This document shows positions 59,730-64,000 of a stretch of DNA of 64,000 bases, piece after piece (the stretch's first letter is position 1; each line of letters begins with the position of its first letter). This DNA is from Sphingomonas yunnanensis (GTDB taxonomy: Bacteria; Pseudomonadota; Alphaproteobacteria; Sphingomonadales; Sphingomonadaceae). The notes beneath the pieces were generated by a model, which worked only from the letters and a program-made list of their open reading frames with translations, was not told the DNA's origin and searched no databases. The DNA lies in contig NZ_JAIOKB010000009.1 in the NCBI RefSeq assembly GCF_019898765.1, positions 1 through 64,000 of the forward strand. Direction: 5' to 3'. A program made the translations under genes and the position numbers.

Positions 59730-62474
59730 ATGCCTAAGATGACGACCGCACGCCTGCTCGCATCGAGCGCTGCACTGGCCATCACCGTAGCCGCGTCACC
59801 CGTGACGGCTCAGACTATCCCAGAGCCGGGGAATACCCCGCCGTCCGCCGACACCGCCGTCTCGCCCGACACGGCCTCTCAGGACATCGTCGTCACCGGC
59901 ATTCGTCAGAGCCTTAGCAGTGCGCAGAACATCAAGCGCAATTCCGATGCGATCGTAGATGCACTCGTCGCTGAGGACATCGGCAAATTCCCCGACAACA
60001 ATGCTTCAGAGGCTATCGCGCGCATCACCGGTGTGCAGGTCACCCGCTACGCCGACGAAGCCAACGGCGTGCTGATCCGCGGCCTGCCAAACGTGCAGAC
60101 GACCGTCAACGGTCGCGAGATCTTCACCGCCGACGGCCGATCTGTCGCGATCCAGGACTTTCCGGCTCAGGCAGTAGCGCGCGTCGACGTCTTCAAGGCC
60201 GTGACGGCGGAGAACCTCGAGGGCGGGATCGCCGGCCTGATCGACGTCGGGCTCCGCCGCCCGTTCGACTTCAAAGGCTTCCAGCTCGCAGGGGCGGCGC
60301 GAGGCGTCTACAACACCGAGAGCCGCAAGCTCGATCCGATCGGCAGCTTGTTGATCAGCGATCGTTGGCAGACCGGCATCGGTGAGATCGGAGCGCTGCT
60401 CAACGTCTCATTCACGCAAACTCGGTTCCTTAATTCGGTGCGCTACCAGGGCTTTCAGGACAATGTGCCGGCCGCGCAGCAGGTGCTTCCAACCTCGGTG
60501 GGCCGCGACTTCACCTTTCCGCAGGACATCGGCTTGTTCTACGGACGTGGCACGCGCCAGCGACCATCGGTAAACGGCTCCTTGCAATGGCAGCCGACCG
60601 ATCGGCTCATGATCTACGCAGACGGCCTGTGGCAGGCGTACCGCAACAAGACCGCGAACGACTTCTTCGGGATTCCGATCCAGTCGAGCACCACCGGCGG
60701 TACTCCACCGACGATCCGCAACGCGGTGCTGACACCGGATGGAACGACGCTCGAGTCGTTCGACATTGATCTGGGGATCGTCAATGGGCCGACCAAGGAG
60801 TTCGGCCGCAACAAGACCGACACCTTCCAGGGTGCGCTAGGAGCGCGCTGGGAAGCGGGCAATGCCGTCTTCACGACTGATCTCGCCTACACCAAGTCGA
60901 TCGTCGACAACACGTTCGGTCAATTCCAAACCCAGCTCGCGGCGCCCCTTACGCTGTCGGTGCGCCTGAACGATCAGCGCAGCGTCAACTTCGTACCGAG
61001 CGGCGTCGACTTCAACGACCCGGCCAGTTACTACGTGCGAGGTCTGCTGGAGAACCGCCAGCGCTCGACCGGAGACCAGTGGCAGTGGCAGGGCAACCTG
61101 CTGTTGGACACGGGATCGTCGCTCTTCCCCAAGTTCCGCTTCGGGCTTCGCTACGCCAACCGCAATGCTAACTCGACGTTTGGCGATCGCTACGCCTCAC
61201 TTGCCGCGTTGCGCGACCCGATCACCAAGGTGCCCAGCGTAGCTGACGGCGGCATCATTGAGGCGGGTTTCCACGGGGACGATGTTCAGCAGTTCCGATC
61301 CTGGTACGCGCCGGACGCCTTCGCCTTCAACGACCGGATCAGTGACGTGCGCGCCTATGTGCGTGATGCCCTCGTGCGCGCAGGCGACGCCGGGGCACAG
61401 TCGGCCTGGGCGCCTGAGCGGCCGGCGCTCAACCCGCTGAGCGCGTTTCGCGCACGCGAGCAGGTCTTCTCAGGCTACGCCCAGCTCGATTATGCCTTCG
61501 ACATCGGAATACCGGTGGACGGCGTGGTCGGCACGCGCATGGTGATCACGCGGAACCGACTGGATGGCACCAATTCGCTGCCGGTTGCTGGCGGCGGAAC
61601 GCAGCTGGTGCCCATCGCCTCCTCGACGCAATATGTCGACGTGCTCCCCAACATCAGTGCGCAGCTGCACTTCACCGATCGCCTCAAGCTCCGCCTGTCG
61701 CGAACCGAGGCGCTCACCCGGCCGGGTTTCAACCAGATCAATCCAACGCTGACGATCCAGCAGGGCACGATCGGGGGCAATATCTCCTACACGGGCAACG
61801 GTGGAAATCCCGATCTGCAGCCGATCCGCTCGAACAACTACGACGCGTCGCTAGAATATTATTTTTCGCGGACCGGCTCGGTGTCGGTCGCCGGCTTCTA
61901 CCGCGAGATCCAGGGATTCATCAACTCGCTTCCGCAGGTCGTCACCGTCCAGCCGTTCGGCGACATCCTCGTCTATCGCCCGTCCAACTCCAGCTCGGGA
62001 ACAATCAAAGGGATTGAGGCGGCGGCGACGACCTTCTTCGACTTCCTGCCAGGCGCGCTCCGCGGCTTGGGCGCTCAGGCCAACTTCACCTATATCGACG
62101 GCGAGCAGATCGTACCAGCAGCGGCTAATTTCGCTGGAGGTCGCAACACCCTGCCCGGTGTTTCCAAGTACAGCTTTAACGTGATCGGACTGTATGAGCT
62201 TGGGCCGGCAAGCGTACGGCTTGCCTACAACTATCGTAGCGCCAATGTCGACGGCTTCGGCGCACCGGGCGTGTTCACCACAGTCTACTCGGACGCAGTC
62301 GGTCGCCTAGACCTTTCAGCCAGCTACAATGTCAATGAGAACGTGACGCTGACGGTCGATGCAACTAATCTGCTGCGGACGCCGTATCACAGCTACGTTA
62401 AGGATCCTCGCTACCCACGTGATGTTCGATGGGAAGCAAGCCTATTTTCCGCCGGAGTTCGTTTCCGCTTCTAA
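59730..62474 (+). CDS. TonB-dependent outer-membrane receptor for oligosaccharides
   Basis: 914 residues from ATG 59730 (GAGGGAGGA upstream). Signal peptide (ALAITVAASPVTAQ), TonB box DIVVTGIRQS, plug domain with ARITGVQVTRYADEANGVLI and a 22-strand barrel that ends in the C-terminal aromatic strand SLFSAGVRFRF. A PFDFKGFQLAG segment and YRNKTANDFFGIP-like loops are typical of the large carbohydrate-type receptors in sphingomonads and Caulobacter. It probably imports the arabino-, xylo- or galacto-oligosaccharide handled by the neighbouring enzymes. The gene follows the GH39-like gene by 47 bp, so it could be the last gene of the operon or have its own promoter. Confidence 0.93.
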   Translation: MPKMTTARLLASSAALAITVAASPVTAQTIPEPGNTPPSADTAVSPDTASQDIVVTGIRQSLSSAQNIKRNSDAIVDALVAEDIGKFPDNNASEAIARITGVQVTRYADEANGVLIRGLPNVQTTVNGREIFTADGRSVAIQDFPAQAVARVDVFKAVTAENLEGGIAGLIDVGLRRPFDFKGFQLAGAARGVYNTESRKLDPIGSLLISDRWQTGIGEIGALLNVSFTQTRFLNSVRYQGFQDNVPAAQQVLPTSVGRDFTFPQDIGLFYGRGTRQRPSVNGSLQWQPTDRLMIYADGLWQAYRNKTANDFFGIPIQSSTTGGTPPTIRNAVLTPDGTTLESFDIDLGIVNGPTKEFGRNKTDTFQGALGARWEAGNAVFTTDLAYTKSIVDNTFGQFQTQLAAPLTLSVRLNDQRSVNFVPSGVDFNDPASYYVRGLLENRQRSTGDQWQWQGNLLLDTGSSLFPKFRFGLRYANRNANSTFGDRYASLAALRDPITKVPSVADGGIIEAGFHGDDVQQFRSWYAPDAFAFNDRISDVRAYVRDALVRAGDAGAQSAWAPERPALNPLSAFRAREQVFSGYAQLDYAFDIGIPVDGVVGTRMVITRNRLDGTNSLPVAGGGTQLVPIASSTQYVDVLPNISAQLHFTDRLKLRLSRTEALTRPGFNQINPTLTIQQGTIGGNISYTGNGGNPDLQPIRSNNYDASLEYYFSRTGSVSVAGFYREIQGFINSLPQVVTVQPFGDILVYRPSNSSSGTIKGIEAAATTFFDFLPGALRGLGAQANFTYIDGEQIVPAAANFAGGRNTLPGVSKYSFNVIGLYELGPASVRLAYNYRSANVDGFGAPGVFTTVYSDAVGRLDLSASYNVNENVTLTVDATNLLRTPYHSYVKDPRYPRDVRWEASLFSAGVRFRF

Positions 62475-62651
62475 TCGCGGTCCAATGCTTTAATGTTATG
62501 TGGCTGGTGGATCGTAGAGCAGGGCTTAGGGTCTCCTTGCACTACGGTCACAGCGCTTCAAAGCCTGTTACTATTGGCCAATATTCGTTTTATTTCACCA
62601 AATCTGAGTCGAGGTTTTCCGTCTAAACAATAGCAATGATAGTAGGAGCGT

Positions 62652-63053
62652 ATGAGTTCGAGCGAGCAGGACCCAGGTCGTTACGCTGCAAAACAACTTC
62701 GATGCGGAATCATTCACGCTTATAATGAGGGGCTAACCTACTCACAGATCGCAAACCGTTTCGGGAAAAGCGTTCGCCAAGTTGGTGCAGCTTTGTCATA
62801 CGCCAGGAAAACAACCCCAGAGCTTCTGGTCAGGTTGCCACCTGTCATCAAAAACCACGCTAGCAAACGACAATGCAACCCTCCTTTGATGGTCCGAGAG
62901 CCGGCCAACTCGAAACTCTGCTGGATAAACGGTTGCAACCAAAGTGCCAGAGGAGCAAACCGAACCTGCTACTTTCATCGTACGCTAGAGACCCTTGCAT
63001 CTCGCCAGATTTCTGCGGGTCACTTTCTCCCACAGGTTACCTGCGTAAAATAA
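62652..63053 (+). CDS. Small HTH-like protein with Cys/His cluster
   Basis: 133 residues from ATG 62652 (TAGGAG upstream). The N-terminal part, RCGIIHAYNEGLTYSQIANR followed by FGKSVRQVGAALSYARK, has a helix-turn-helix rhythm. The C-terminal part has CWINGCNQSARGANRTCYFH, a possible zinc site. The gene is clearly less GC-rich than its neighbours, suggesting recent transfer. I do not recognise the family. It stands alone after the receptor gene and could be a regulator of unknown target. Confidence 0.45.
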   Translation: MSSSEQDPGRYAAKQLRCGIIHAYNEGLTYSQIANRFGKSVRQVGAALSYARKTTPELLVRLPPVIKNHASKRQCNPPLMVREPANSKLCWINGCNQSARGANRTCYFHRTLETLASRQISAGHFLPQVTCVK

Positions 63054-63314
63054 TGCGTAAGCCAGGCGTCAGGGGTAAGCGTCTTCTGAGAAGGCTGGAC
63101 GGCACATCGTCAATGCGGGCTTGAGCGTAGCGGCTGTTTCGACGGCACTATGACACCGCCGCCGGTCGCCAAATCTGGCGAGCCCTGTAAGAGCGTAGCC
63201 TTCCCGATGCACACCTGACTGGGCCTTGTTCGGCAGCGGCTGCAGCGATACCTGGCTACTTCCGCAAGGCCAATTACGGTATCCGGCGCCCACGGCGCCT
63301 CTTCCTTCCTGCGG

Positions 63315-63440
63315 CGGGTCCCACAATTGATAAATCAGACGACCAACCCCGCTTCTTAGCTTGCCCTTTGTTCATCTCGCCGCTTGAGCCGTCCGGGCGC
63401 TCCGCAAAGAAGTCCGGCTGATCTGATTGGCAGGTAGGCA
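63315..63440 (+). repeat. Dispersed intergenic repeat, copy p
   Basis: GGTCCCACAATTGATAAATC, ACCAACCCCGCTTCTTAGC, TTTGTTCATCTCGCCGCTTG, AGCCGTCCGGGCGCTCCGC and AGTCCGGCTGATCTGATTGG followed by CAGG. The 3' half is well preserved and the 5' block is lost. The rest of 63054-63636 shows no gene. Confidence 0.8.
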
Positions 63441-63636
63441 GCCTGTCCGCTCTTAGGCAGAGTGGCAGGCCTTCCTTGACGCGACTGCGTCTACCATCCG
63501 CTTCCTCGCTGCCGACCGGAACTAATGTGAGAGCGAAAGGGAGGAACATTGCCAGAAGGTGCCCGAGCGAACGTGGCAGACGAAAGTCGCCGGCGCGCTC
63601 TCGGTGACGCCAGAACGAACTCGGCTCGAGCAGCTC

Positions 63637-64000
63637 CTATTGCGCCTCCCGGACCGACGTCACCTTGTCGTAGATCGGTTTGGCGACGGTCGTTAGTCGA
63701 GCGCGCGCGTCGCCAAAAAGATCGAAGAAGACGACGCGGTTGGCGCCGGGCCGCAACCACGGGGCGGGAGTGTAGAGCGTATGCACCGGACCGATCGACC
63801 AGTAACGCCCGAGATTGTGACCGCCGATCCACAGCTGCCCTTTATGCAGGCCGCGCGTGTCGAGGTACGTGTCGGCCGGTCGGTCCACCTGCATCTCCGC
63901 CTCATAGAAGCACGGCCCGCTGCACGGTGCTGCCGACATGGTCACCTGTGCGAGATCGTCCATCGGCAGCCGGAACATCTGCCAGTCAAGCAGCGGCACG
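63637..64000 (-). CDS. GH35-type beta-galactosidase, C-terminal part
   Basis: The last 120 residues of a minus-strand gene that continues past the window. The sequence GLHKGQLWIGGHNLGRYWSI, then GPVHTLYTPAPWLRPGANRV and VFFDL, is the conserved galactose-binding-like C-terminal domain of GH35 beta-galactosidases. The catalytic barrel lies outside. The stop is TAG at 63639-63637. It points towards the TonB-dependent receptor, so it belongs to a separate transcript, but it is very likely part of the same glycan-utilisation locus, removing galactose from plant polysaccharide side chains. Confidence 0.88.
   Translation of the reverse strand, partial: VPLLDWQMFRLPMDDLAQVTMSAAPCSGPCFYEAEMQVDRPADTYLDTRGLHKGQLWIGGHNLGRYWSIGPVHTLYTPAPWLRPGANRVVFFDLFGDARARLTTVAKPIYDKVTSVREAQ

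Noticed and set aside
11932..63440. CRISPR-like array or tandem repeats
   Set aside because: The repeat units are kilobases apart, variable in length and not separated by uniform spacers, and no cas gene is present.
1..64000. rRNA operon, complete tRNA genes, replication origin
   Set aside because: I looked for the T-loop GGTTCGAATCC-type pattern on both strands, 16S/23S conserved stretches and DnaA-box clusters, and saw none. A covariance search would be decisive.

Overview
The window looks like chromosomal DNA of a sphingomonad (Sphingomonas or a close relative in the Alphaproteobacteria). It is GC-rich and uses many GTG starts. It carries a TonB-dependent receptor with the DIVVTG-type TonB box common in that group, a pair of DUF4139 proteins, a plant-polysaccharide utilisation locus, and many small exported orphan proteins. 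The genus is an inference from family resemblance. I saw no rRNA gene, complete tRNA gene or CRISPR array.

Layout. 1-1 kb: the end of an IS5-type element beside an IS110 transposase that has lost its N-terminus. 1.3-3.7 kb: a thioredoxin-like gene divergent from a TPR/TonB-C protein. 4.1-5.3 kb: an intact IS110-family element whose 5' leader folds and may encode its bridge RNA. 5.4-11.8 kb: a minus-strand run with kup, an overlapping methyltransferase-membrane protein-lysA operon, a corA gene with one in-frame amber codon, and related small membrane or sheet-like proteins. 13.8-16.7 kb: a large secreted protein combining a beta-propeller, RTX repeats and six VCBS-like repeats. 17.9-19 kb: two response regulators. 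19.5-28.6 kb: small secreted, lipidated or membrane proteins of unknown function around the DUF4139 pair. 28.8-30.3 kb: an Rrf2 regulator divergent from a flavoprotein. 30.6-35.8 kb: a ClC channel, then an operon of a DUF305 protein, an exported beta-propeller, an ECF sigma factor and its anti-sigma factor. 36-45.7 kb: a mixed region with a phage baseplate remnant, a lone flagellin, an ArsR/SRPBCC pair, a broken YdeI-like gene, a GGDEF-EAL protein and small proteins. 45.8-49.4 kb: a large serine recombinase, a small tyrosine recombinase and a ParDE-like toxin-antitoxin pair. 50.4-64 kb: a glycan utilisation locus with GH127, LacI, GH31, GPH symporter, GH39-like, TonB-dependent receptor and the end of a GH35 gene.

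The most unusual signal is not a gene. A roughly 160-bp sequence recurs between genes at least 16 times from 11.9 to 63.4 kb. Every copy I can see lies in the same chromosomal orientation, whichever way the flanking genes run. Copies range from nearly full length to fragments. They create spurious short reading frames beginning MNERPELGSG on the minus strand. A second short hairpin repeat ending in a similar GGCAGG...GCGGAC motif occurs twice.

Functionally, the right-hand locus reads as one pathway. The receptor would import oligosaccharides across the outer membrane. GH127, GH39-like, GH31 and GH35 enzymes would trim arabinose, xylose and galactose residues. The GPH symporter would carry products inward, and the LacI repressor would act at an 18-bp near-palindrome between its gene and the GH31 operon.
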